This document shows positions 1 to 6,818 of a stretch of DNA of 9,568 nucleotides, in pieces. The notes under the pieces were generated by a model. The model did not search any database. It saw nothing but the letters and a program-made list of their open reading frames with translations, and was not told the DNA's origin. The stretch is taken from positions 1,592 through 11,159 of the forward strand of contig JAJPYK010000240.1 of the NCBI GenBank assembly GCA_021205005.1, written 5' to 3'. Both the position numbers and the translations under genes were made by a program. Every line of letters starts with the position of its first letter. Position 1 is the stretch's first letter. This DNA comes from Paraprevotella sp. (GTDB lineage: Bacteria; Bacteroidota; Bacteroidia; Bacteroidales; Bacteroidaceae).

Positions 1-522
1 CGGCCACAGCTCATGCAGCATCTCGCCGAGCACCTCCGCCGTATCTTCCACGCCCATCTGCCGTTCCGTAAACCGGCAGGCAGGCTGCTTGTGGCAATTC
101 CCCACTACCCGTCCGTTTTCCTTAAGCACGTAGCATCGGTTCGTCCCCAGCGTAATGAAAAGGAAACGCAACGTGCACAGACGTTCGCGTTCCTCCCGGC
201 ATACGGTCTCCCACCGGGCGCGACAAGCCTCACGACTTTCAGCCGAAAAAGAACTGTCGTTGAGCCAATTGTGCCAAAGTCCGTCCGCTTCGAAAAAGCA
301 ATCCTCAGGGATCGACTTGCCCGATGCCGCAAAAGTACACACGGTCGCAATGCTCTGCGGGTTATAAAGTACACCGAAAGGATTGACATTGACATCGAAT
401 CCCGCCCTACACATACGCCTCCCGATATGGTCGGCGAAGCAAGAACCCAGCAAAGTCATCTCATCCTCAGGCGCAATGCGTATTTCCGGGAAAGAAGTAT
501 CTACAACAGTACGGAACTTCAT
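1..522 (-). CDS. GSCFA-domain protein, N-terminal part, cut by the left edge
   Basis: This minus-strand reading frame opens with ATG at 522 and stays open to base 1, giving 174 residues with no stop, so the C-terminal part lies outside the window. The name-giving GSCFA motif is at residues 26-30 (LLGSCFADHIG). Two further blocks typical of the family follow: FITLGT at about 122-127 and NCHKQP at 142-147. Between them is the VNPFGVLYNP stretch at about 46-55. GSCFA proteins are common in Bacteroidetes and their function is not established. The first block resembles the nucleophile block of SGNH-type hydrolases, so an esterase or acyl-transfer role is possible but is inference. No signal peptide is visible, so it is probably cytoplasmic. 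It is transcribed divergently from dxs. The family call is firm; the function is unknown. Confidence 0.9.
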   Translation of the reverse strand, partial: MKFRTVVDTSFPEIRIAPEDEMTLLGSCFADHIGRRMCRAGFDVNVNPFGVLYNPQSIATVCTFAASGKSIPEDCFFEADGLWHNWLNDSSFSAESREACRARWETVCREERERLCTLRFLFITLGTNRCYVLKENGRVVGNCHKQPACRFTERQMGVEDTAEVLGEMLHELWP

Positions 523-558
523 ATTTCTATCGGTAAACTGACAACACGGTATTTTTCC

Positions 559-574
559 TTGCAAAAGTAAGCAA
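559..574. repeat. Short inverted repeat TTGC-N8-GCAA in the GSCFA/dxs intergenic region
   Basis: TTGC at 559-562 and GCAA at 571-574 are perfect inverted arms around an 8-base centre that contains most of the minus-strand -7 box. Its position between divergent genes would suit an operator, but the arms are only 4 bases and chance occurrence is quite likely. Confidence 0.25.
562..569 (-). promoter_or_regulatory. Putative -7 box of the GSCFA gene
   Basis: Read on the minus strand this is TACTTTTG, an exact match to the Bacteroidetes -7 consensus TAnnTTTG. It lies about 40 bases before the GSCFA start, giving a leader of roughly 30 bases. I see no good TTTG -33 box at the usual 19-21 base spacing. 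The box lies inside an inverted repeat at 559-574. Inferred from consensus only. Confidence 0.45.
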
Positions 575-591
575 GATATATGAATTTATGC

Positions 592-599
592 TAATTTTG
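592..599 (+). promoter_or_regulatory. Putative -7 box of the dxs-trkA operon
   Basis: TAATTTTG matches the Bacteroidetes TAnnTTTG consensus exactly and ends 12 bases before the dxs ATG at 612. Transcription would start only a few bases before that codon, so the leader would be very short; using the second ATG at 618 lengthens it slightly. No convincing -33 TTTG is present at the normal spacing. Confidence 0.45.
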
Positions 600-611
600 C
601 AGAGATAAATC

Positions 612-2549
612 ATGCCGATGGCGAACAAAAAAACATATAAACTCTTATCACAAATCAATTATCCCGCCGACTTGCGCCGCCTGCCTTTGGAAAAATTGCC
701 GCAAGTGTGCGACGAACTGCGCCGTGACATCATAGATGAACTGGCGGACAATCCCGGCCATTTTGCCTCCAGTCTGGGCGTAGTGGAACTGACGGTGGCA
801 TTGCATTATGTGTACGACACGCCCTACGACCGCATCGTGTGGGATGTGGGTCACCAGGCCTATGGACACAAGATACTAACCGGACGCCGCTTGCAGTTCT
901 CGACCAACCGCAAGTGTCACGGTCTGCGCCCTTTCCCGTCTCCTTCGGAAAGCGAATACGACACGTTTACCTGCGGACATGCCTCCAATTCCATCTCCGC
1001 AGCATTGGGCCTGGCGGTGGCCTCGGTCAATAAAGGAGAAAAGAACCGTAACATCGTGGCCGTAATCGGCGACGGGTCTATGATCGGAGGGCTGGCCTTC
1101 GAAGGGCTCAACAATGCGTCTTCCATCCCCAACGACATTCTCATCGTGCTGAACGATAACAATATGAGCATCGACCGTAGCGTAGGCGGAATGAATCATT
1201 ATTTCCACCAGTTGCATACCAGCAATCTGTACAACCGGCTGAGATTCGCCGCTTCCCGCAAACTCTATAACTGTGGATGGCTCAACGAAGATCGGCGCAA
1301 ACAGCTCATCCGCTTCAACAACTCGCTGAAGTCGCTCATCAGCAATCAGCAAAATGTATTCGAAGGCATGAACATACGCTACTTCGGTCCGAGCGACGGA
1401 CACGATGTCATCGAACTGGTACATACGCTGAGAGCGTTAAAGGTAATGCGAGGCCCCAAGCTGTTTCATATACACACCATCAAAGGAAAAGGATTCAAAC
1501 CCGCAGAGGAAGCTGCCGACATCTGGCATGCTCCGGGAATATTCGATAAAGATACGGGAGAACGCATCGAAGTAGACACCTGTAAATTGCCCCCCCGTTA
1601 TCAGGATGTCTTCGGACAGACGCTGCTCGAACTGGCGCGACAGAACCCGCTCATCATCGGCGTTACGCCGGCCATGCCCTCGGGGTGTTCGATGAACATC
1701 CTGATGAAGGCGATGCCCGACCGGGCTTTCGACGTAGGTATTGCCGAAGGACACGCCGTGACGTTCTCCGGCGGAATGGCGCAGGACGGCCTCATCCCTT
1801 TTTGCAACATCTATTCTTCTTTCGCCCAAAGAGCCTACGACAACCTCATACACGACATCGCCATAGACCGACGCCACGTGGTCCTCTGCTTGGATCGCGC
1901 CGGATTGGTGGGCGAGGACGGTCCTACGCACCACGGTGCTTTCGATCTGGCCGCACTTCGTCCCATCCCCAATCTCGTCATCTCCTCCCCGCTCAACGAA
2001 CGGGAGCTGCGCCGCCTCATGTATACGGCCCAACTTTCGGACCAGGGTCCGTTCGTGATTCGCTACCCTCGAGGACGAGGTTTGCTGACAGATTGGAAAT
2101 GTGAACTCGAAGCCATCGAAGTCGGCCGCGGACAACGTCTCAAGACAGGCAACGACATCGCCTTATTATCTTTAGGCCCACTCGGGAATACGGCAGCCGA
2201 CGCCATCGCCATCTTCGAAAAGGAACAGGAAGAAAAAGGACAACCGCTCACCGTGGCCCACTATGATATGCGTTTCTTAAAGCCTCTGGATGAAAATATA
2301 CTTCAAGAAGTAGGCACTCGTTTCCGCCGGATCATTACGCTGGAAGACGGCGTCATTCGGGGAGGATTGGGCTCGGCCGTTCTGGAATATATGGCCGACC
2401 ATGACTTTTCTCCCCAAGTCAAGCGGCTGGGCCTACCCGACAATTTCGTAGAACACGGTTCGGTGGAACAGTTGCGACACCTCGTAGGAATCGACTGCGA
2501 CGGCATCGTAACCCAACTTCGTCTCATCTCACAAAAAGCGAACTCATGA
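612..2549 (+). CDS. dxs: 1-deoxy-D-xylulose-5-phosphate synthase (DXS)
   Basis: DXS joins pyruvate and glyceraldehyde 3-phosphate to make 1-deoxy-D-xylulose 5-phosphate, the entry step of the MEP isoprenoid pathway, and is a cytoplasmic thiamine-diphosphate and Mg enzyme. The 645-residue length is normal. Visible landmarks are VGHQAYGHK at 79-87, the thiamine/Mg motif GDGSMIGG at 153-160 completed by NDNNMS at 181-186, YFGPSDGHD at 257-265, the catalytic-glutamate block IAEGHAVTF at 377-385 (E379), [18 protein letters not shown] at 428-445, and YPRGRG at 485-490. The order is thiamine-binding N-domain, pyrimidine-binding middle domain, and transketolase C-domain. A second ATG at 618 ([10 protein letters not shown]) aligns better with Bacteroides DXS as I remember it and may be the true start. 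The stop codon overlaps the start of trkA, implying co-transcription and coupled translation. Confidence 0.97.
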   Translation: MPMANKKTYKLLSQINYPADLRRLPLEKLPQVCDELRRDIIDELADNPGHFASSLGVVELTVALHYVYDTPYDRIVWDVGHQAYGHKILTGRRLQFSTNRKCHGLRPFPSPSESEYDTFTCGHASNSISAALGLAVASVNKGEKNRNIVAVIGDGSMIGGLAFEGLNNASSIPNDILIVLNDNNMSIDRSVGGMNHYFHQLHTSNLYNRLRFAASRKLYNCGWLNEDRRKQLIRFNNSLKSLISNQQNVFEGMNIRYFGPSDGHDVIELVHTLRALKVMRGPKLFHIHTIKGKGFKPAEEAADIWHAPGIFDKDTGERIEVDTCKLPPRYQDVFGQTLLELARQNPLIIGVTPAMPSGCSMNILMKAMPDRAFDVGIAEGHAVTFSGGMAQDGLIPFCNIYSSFAQRAYDNLIHDIAIDRRHVVLCLDRAGLVGEDGPTHHGAFDLAALRPIPNLVISSPLNERELRRLMYTAQLSDQGPFVIRYPRGRGLLTDWKCELEAIEVGRGQRLKTGNDIALLSLGPLGNTAADAIAIFEKEQEEKGQPLTVAHYDMRFLKPLDENILQEVGTRFRRIITLEDGVIRGGLGSAVLEYMADHDFSPQVKRLGLPDNFVEHGSVEQLRHLVGIDCDGIVTQLRLISQKANS

Positions 2550-3889
2550 AAATTATCATTGCCGGTGCCGGCGCAGTAGGCACGCATTTGGCTCAACTGT
2601 TAGCCAAGGAAAGTCTGAACATCACCTTAATGGACGAAAACGAAGAGGCTCGGCCCAAAATGGCCGACCATGTGGACCTCATGACGCTGAATGTTTCCCC
2701 TACTTCCATCGGAGGATTGAAAGAAGCCGGAGCCGCACATGCCGATTTATTCATCGCCGTAACTCCGAATGAGATGAAGAATATCACATGCTGCATGTTG
2801 GCCCACTCGCTCGGCGCGCAAAAGACCGTAGCGCGAATCGATAACGCCGAATACTTGGACAACGAATATAAACCTTTCTTTAAAAGTATCGGCATCAGTT
2901 CGCTGATCTTTCCAGAAATTTTAGCCGCCCGCGAGATCGTAGAAAGTATCAAGTACAGTTGGGTACGCCAATGGTGGGAGGTGCATAACGGAGCTCTCGT
3001 CATGCTGGGCATTAAACTGCGCGACACCGCAGACATCCTCAATATTCCCCTGAAAACGCTCTGCGGTCCGGATACGTGTTACCATATCGTGGCCATTAAA
3101 AGAGATGACGCTACCATCATCCCGAATGGTGAAACCACTCTGCAACTACACGACATCGCCTATTTCATGACCACGAAAAAGCACATTCCCTACATACGGA
3201 AAATCGTGGGAAAAGAACATTATGCGGATGTCAGGAATGTCATGATCATGGGAGGAGGACGCACTGCCATGCACACGGCATTGAACGTTCCGGGATATAT
3301 GGAAGTGAAAATCATAGAAAGCGATCCGCAACGCTGCAACGAACTGAATGAAGCTTTGGGAAATAACGACGTCATGGTAATCAACGGAGACGCCCGCGAC
3401 TCATCTCTGCTGGTCACCGAGGGCATACAGCATACCCAGGCGTTCGTAGCACTGACCGGACAAAGCGAAAGCAATATCCTGGCTTGCCTTGCAGCCAAAC
3501 GTTTAGGTGTGAGAAAAACCGTGGCCTTGGTAGATAACTTCGACTACATATCCATGGCCGAAAAGCTGGATATCGGCACCATCATTAATAAAAAGACTAT
3601 CGCCGCCAGCCATATCTACCAGATGATGCTCGATGCAGACGTCAGCAACGTGAAATGTTTGACGGTGGCCGATGCCGATGTGGCTGAATTTGAAGTGAAA
3701 GCTAACGCAAAAGTAACGAAAAAACCCGTGAAAGACTTGGGTTTGCCCACGGGAGTAACCATAGGAGGATTAGTACGCAACGGAGAAGGTATGCACGTTA
3801 ACGGCATGACGCAGATACAAGAAGGCGACAGCGTGGTCGTATTTTGCCAAAACATGTTCATCAAGAAGCTGGACAAGTTTTTTGCATAA
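2546..3889 (+). CDS. trkA: Trk system potassium-uptake regulatory protein TrkA
   Basis: TrkA is the peripheral nucleotide-binding subunit that sits on the cytoplasmic face of the TrkH/TrkG potassium channel and gates it through NAD(H) or adenine-nucleotide binding. The 447 residues form two RCK_N-RCK_C repeats, the usual full-length layout. The first Rossmann motif is [11 protein letters not shown] at 4-14, with the acidic strand-2 residue D30 in TLMDENEEA. The second is [12 protein letters not shown] at 232-243, with IIESD at 256-260. The RCK_C halves lie at about 140-220 and 370-445. The second glycine motif reads GGGRTA, so the last glycine of GxGxxG is missing and the second site may bind nucleotide poorly. 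The start overlaps the dxs stop as ATGA. The expected partner trkH is not in this window. The 3' end overlaps the convergent DUF4435 gene. Confidence 0.95.
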   Translation: MKIIIAGAGAVGTHLAQLLAKESLNITLMDENEEARPKMADHVDLMTLNVSPTSIGGLKEAGAAHADLFIAVTPNEMKNITCCMLAHSLGAQKTVARIDNAEYLDNEYKPFFKSIGISSLIFPEILAAREIVESIKYSWVRQWWEVHNGALVMLGIKLRDTADILNIPLKTLCGPDTCYHIVAIKRDDATIIPNGETTLQLHDIAYFMTTKKHIPYIRKIVGKEHYADVRNVMIMGGGRTAMHTALNVPGYMEVKIIESDPQRCNELNEALGNNDVMVINGDARDSSLLVTEGIQHTQAFVALTGQSESNILACLAAKRLGVRKTVALVDNFDYISMAEKLDIGTIINKKTIAASHIYQMMLDADVSNVKCLTVADADVAEFEVKANAKVTKKPVKDLGLPTGVTIGGLVRNGEGMHVNGMTQIQEGDSVVVFCQNMFIKKLDKFFA

Positions 3890-4892
3890 CCTCGGCATCC
3901 ATCCGCTCCAACAAACACTCTATGTCGCTCTGAAGCCGCAAATAAGGTGGAGCGGACTTAAACCCAACATTCTTCCGCAGCATGCCTTCCACCGAATTCT
4001 GGCTATGCTGATAGCAAGACAACTCGTTTTGCCGCTGCACTTCATGCTCGGCCAGACTGCGTATTTCACGCTCACGTTCCTTGCGCAACAAAACGCAAAC
4101 AGGTTCCAACAAAGGCGTCACGACGTTGTCGAACAATGTATGGCCCTGTATATATAAATAGGTGGTATCCGGCGTGACGCCTAACTCCTGAAGTTCCTGC
4201 TTCAACTTCTCATATTCCTTTTTCGCCTGTGGGAAATGTCGCTGAAGCCAAGAGATTTTCCGGTTGACCTTACGCCGCACAAAATCCAACGAGAACTCAG
4301 GATGATAAACATTAATGTCGCCAAAAGATACATGATGGCCAAACTCTGTCATGGTGAATTCGCGATAATGATTATGACGATAGGCCCAAATAGACCAGAC
4401 AAACAGCGGCCAAATGATTTGGGAATAATCGCGCATGAATCCTTCGAAGTCTATGATCTGACGATCGTTAAGGGTAGCCATCACACAGACCCGATGCAAC
4501 GTTTCCGCATAGCACTGGTAATTTTCTATGGCATAGGCGTAAGTGTGAAACACAAAAGGGTTCCCGTTGATCAGCCGCGACGTCGGAGTGGTATCCTGCA
4601 ACAAGTAATCATAATCGGCATCCACGCACGCAATCATATAGTTGCCCAGCTTCGGGCCGAGTTCATTCATCAACACGATCTTCTTGCCTTTGCCTAACGT
4701 ACTGCGCGAAGGCAGCATCACCTCAAAGTAACGGGTATCGTCTTCAAAGTCGTCCAATACGGTACGCCATAAAGACACATCGTCGTAGCTCTCCACATAA
4801 GCCACGATTTTACGCCGCGCTGTTTTAGGCTTTAATTTTTGCGCCGCTCCCAAATATTGGGAGTTCAGGTGTTCAGACCATCTTTTGGCCAT
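3861..4892 (-). CDS. DUF4435 protein with Toprim-like motifs, partner of the adjacent ATPase
   Basis: A 343-residue soluble protein. Family marks of DUF4435 are the N-terminal glutamate block YVESYDDVSLWRTVL at 32-46 (E34), the acidic pair in IACVDADYDYL at 87-97 (D91, D93), AYAIENYQC at 119-127, and GHTLFDNV at 250-257. The glutamate plus DxD arrangement is that of a Toprim metal site, so nucleic-acid cleavage is plausible. The AriB effector of the PARIS anti-phage system belongs to this family and cleaves tRNA. A helical, charged region at about 204-240 and another at about 268-300 follow. The start ATG is 21 bases after the stop of the upstream ATPase gene, so the two are almost certainly co-transcribed. 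Its last 29 bases overlap the end of trkA on the other strand. Family is well supported; a defence or nuclease role is inference. Confidence 0.85.
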   Translation of the reverse strand: MAKRWSEHLNSQYLGAAQKLKPKTARRKIVAYVESYDDVSLWRTVLDDFEDDTRYFEVMLPSRSTLGKGKKIVLMNELGPKLGNYMIACVDADYDYLLQDTTPTSRLINGNPFVFHTYAYAIENYQCYAETLHRVCVMATLNDRQIIDFEGFMRDYSQIIWPLFVWSIWAYRHNHYREFTMTEFGHHVSFGDINVYHPEFSLDFVRRKVNRKISWLQRHFPQAKKEYEKLKQELQELGVTPDTTYLYIQGHTLFDNVVTPLLEPVCVLLRKEREREIRSLAEHEVQRQNELSCYQHSQNSVEGMLRKNVGFKSAPPYLRLQSDIECLLERMDAEVMQKTCPAS

Positions 4893-4913
4893 ATATATCC
4901 CCTCCCGTCAAGA

Positions 4914-5735
4914 TTATGACAGCGTAATATCGGTCACCTCGGTCACGGCATCCATCCATCCGTTCATGATCACGGCCGGTGAGTGGGTCGTGAGAATGAT
5001 CTGCACATTCGGATTCAACTGACGGATCATACTGATCAGCTTCTGTTGCCACTCGATATGCAGACTTACCTCAGGTTCGTCCATGAAAAGCACGTAAGGT
5101 TGGCGGTCTTCCACCAAAACGGTCAGCAGAATAACCAGAATTTGCTTCTCGCCCGAAGATAACTTGTAAGGCACTAAAATCTCCCCGAACTGCTCAAGAC
5201 GTATTTCATTGCTCGTACGGACAAGTTTCTTACCGGTTTCACGGAACAGGTCGTCCACCATATCCTGAAATTGCGTCCGGGCCTGAGCGGCCTGCTGCGC
5301 CTTCTCTTTCACGCCGAATTCTCCGCTGGTCAGCATGTTGATCATGCGGTTTCCCACGTTGACCTGATAATCCAGAAAACGCCTTTGCAACAAATAAAGT
5401 TGCCAGTCCAACTCCGTCACCACACGGGCATCGCCCAACTTTTCCAACAGATTGCTTTGTATCAACGGCCGATCGAAACTCCTTATCACATCGAAACGTA
5501 CCGTCGAGGCATCCTCGGGATAATATGTCAACCTGACATCGGGCTTAACCGGACTCCCGTCTTTTTCGCCCAGAAGAAGACGCACGATCACTTTATTCAG
5601 GATCGTGCTCTTGCCCACACCGTTCACTCCGCTCAATATATTCACTTTCCGGTTCAGATCCCACACGATGTGCTTCTGCCCGCTCCATAGCGAGTCTATC
5701 TCGATACGCTGTATGTATTCACCTATTTTTTCCAT
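4914..5735 (-). CDS. Compact ABC/OLD-like AAA ATPase, first gene of a pair with DUF4435
   Basis: A 273-residue ATPase of the AAA_21/AAA_15 (OLD- and ABC-like) type. The complete set of ABC motifs is present: Walker A GVNGVGKST at 36-44 (K42), signature LSSGEKQ at 192-198, Walker B VLFMDEPEVSLH at 215-226 (D219, E220), and switch histidine TTHSP at 249-253 (H251). Only about 150 residues separate Walker A from the signature, so there is room for a helical insert but no Rad50/SMC-like long coiled coil. No membrane segment is seen, so it is not a transporter component in the usual sense. It precedes the DUF4435 gene by 21 bases, the same gene order as AriA-AriB of PARIS. AriA proteins as I know them are clearly longer, so this is a relative or a distinct branch. 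It likely dimerises on ATP and controls its partner; that role is inferred. Confidence 0.88.
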   Translation of the reverse strand: MEKIGEYIQRIEIDSLWSGQKHIVWDLNRKVNILSGVNGVGKSTILNKVIVRLLLGEKDGSPVKPDVRLTYYPEDASTVRFDVIRSFDRPLIQSNLLEKLGDARVVTELDWQLYLLQRRFLDYQVNVGNRMINMLTSGEFGVKEKAQQAAQARTQFQDMVDDLFRETGKKLVRTSNEIRLEQFGEILVPYKLSSGEKQILVILLTVLVEDRQPYVLFMDEPEVSLHIEWQQKLISMIRQLNPNVQIILTTHSPAVIMNGWMDAVTEVTDITLS

Positions 5736-5764
5736 ATTCCGTATTTTTCAGGGTCTTGTATAAG

Positions 5765-5796
5765 CAAAGATAGGATTTCCGGAGGAAAGAAACAAC
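5765..5796 (-). promoter_or_regulatory. Putative promoter of the ATPase-DUF4435 operon
   Basis: On the minus strand the -7 box is TATCTTTG (5765-5772), an exact TAnnTTTG match. It is preceded at a spacing of 20 bases by GTTG (5793-5796), three of four bases of the -33 TTTG box. This is the best two-part promoter in the window. It would give a leader of roughly 20-25 bases before the ATG at 5735. Confidence 0.55.
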
Positions 5797-5827
5797 GGAA
5801 TAATGCTAAAAGATGTGATTAAAAGCG

Positions 5828-5835
5828 TAACTTTG
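5828..5835 (+). promoter_or_regulatory. Putative -7 box of the transporter-helicase operon
   Basis: TAACTTTG matches the Bacteroidetes TAnnTTTG consensus and ends 34 bases before the transporter ATG at 5870. No TTTG is seen at -33. It is divergent from the ATPase promoter, with the two -7 boxes about 55 bases apart, so they could share regulation. Confidence 0.45.
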
Positions 5836-5869
5836 CAGCCGTATTCTGATTGAGAAAATCCGACACTCT

Positions 5870-6811
5870 ATGTATAAGGATAAGAATTTGACCGGCCATT
5901 TTTGCATGTTTGCGGCCTGTGCGGCCTGGGGATTGATGTCGCCCCTGAGTAAAGACGCCATGACACATGGTATCAGCGGAATAGATAGGGTAAGTTTTCG
6001 GGCCGTAGGAGCGGCCCTATGCTTTTGGCTCACCTCCATTTGCAGCAAACAGAAAGAGCACGTGCCGCCGCACTACCTGTTGCTGTTCTTCTTTGCCGGC
6101 ATGCTGGCCATCGTATTCAACCAATGTTGCTTCACCATAGGTTTGTCCATCACGTCGCCGGTCAATGCCAGCATCGTCACAACCACTCTGCCTATCGTCA
6201 CCATGATTCTGGCCGCCCTGTTCCTCAAGGAACCGGTCACGGGCAAGAAAATCACGGGCATCATCTGCGGAGCCATCGGCGCCCTGCTGCTCATCTTAGG
6301 AAGCGGACACGCTGCGGGAAAAGGAGGAGGACGTTTGACAGGCGATGTATTGTGCGTCGCCGCACAATGCAGTTTTGCCGTCTATCTGACCGTATTCAAG
6401 AAACTGATCCGTAAGTACAGTGTAGTGACGTGCATGAAATGGATGTTCACTTATGCCGCCATCGTCATCCTGCCCTTCACCGGCCATGACCTGGCCCACC
6501 TGCCTTGGCAGACTGTCCCCACAAGCGCTTTGCTGGAAACCGCATTTGTCGTATTCGTGGCCACTTTCATGGCTTACCTTATGATGATGAGAGGGCAGAA
6601 ACTCCTGCGCCCCACCATCGTCAGCATGTATAATTACGTGCAACCCATCGTGGCCTGCATCGTCAGCGTAGCCACAGGATTAGGCGTATTCGGATGGCAT
6701 CAAGGCATAGCCGTCATTCTGGTATTCGGAGGAGTATGGCTCGTAACCCAAAGTAAAAGCCGTGCCGACGTGAAAGCCGAAGAGGCGCACGCCGACACTT
6801 CGAAATCCTAA
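5870..6811 (+). CDS. EamA/DMT-superfamily inner-membrane transporter
   Basis: A 313-residue drug/metabolite transporter of the EamA type: two repeats of a five-helix unit, about ten hydrophobic segments in all. Repeat one starts at about 8-26 (FCMFAACAAWGLMSPLSKDA) and ends near 145 with the ALLLILGSG helix. The pattern PVNASIVTTTLPIVTMILAALFLKEPVTGKK at about 97-127 is the classic end of an EamA unit; it is cited here in pieces as SPVNAS, TLPIV and FLKEP. Repeat two starts at about 157 (TGDVLCVAAQCSFAVY) and carries the matching MYNYVQPIVA at 253-262. A charged tail follows about residue 296. The substrate cannot be read from sequence; members export amino acids, nucleosides, sugars or drugs. 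The helicase gene starts 7 bases after its stop, so they are likely co-transcribed. Confidence 0.92.
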   Translation: MYKDKNLTGHFCMFAACAAWGLMSPLSKDAMTHGISGIDRVSFRAVGAALCFWLTSICSKQKEHVPPHYLLLFFFAGMLAIVFNQCCFTIGLSITSPVNASIVTTTLPIVTMILAALFLKEPVTGKKITGIICGAIGALLLILGSGHAAGKGGGRLTGDVLCVAAQCSFAVYLTVFKKLIRKYSVVTCMKWMFTYAAIVILPFTGHDLAHLPWQTVPTSALLETAFVVFVATFMAYLMMMRGQKLLRPTIVSMYNYVQPIVACIVSVATGLGVFGWHQGIAVILVFGGVWLVTQSKSRADVKAEEAHADTSKS

Positions 6812-6818
6812 ACTAACC

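Noticed and set aside
13..570. 185-residue plus-strand open frame at the left edge
   Set aside because: It lies opposite the GSCFA gene, whose minus-strand frame shows clear family motifs. The plus frame gives an R/H/T-rich protein without recognisable domains.
1590..1596. Run of seven C bases in the dxs linker region, considered as a slippage or phase-variation site
   Set aside because: The run encodes Leu-Pro-Pro in frame, is short for phase variation, and DXS is normally essential, so switching it off is unlikely.
1437..2135. 232-residue minus-strand open frame inside dxs
   Set aside because: It is antisense to the well-supported DXS transketolase domain and has no family motif; typical shadow frame in GC-moderate coding DNA.
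3882..4697. Two plus-strand open frames (3882-4157 and 4236-4697) opposite the DUF4435 gene, considered as a degraded trkH
   Set aside because: Neither shows the hydrophobic helices or pore motifs expected for TrkH. Both are shadows of the DUF4435 gene.
3861..5735. Calling the ATPase-DUF4435 pair PARIS (ariA-ariB) outright
   Set aside because: Gene order and domain pairing agree, but the ATPase is much shorter than AriA as I know it, and the locus lacks any mobile context. Kept as a related-module hypothesis instead.
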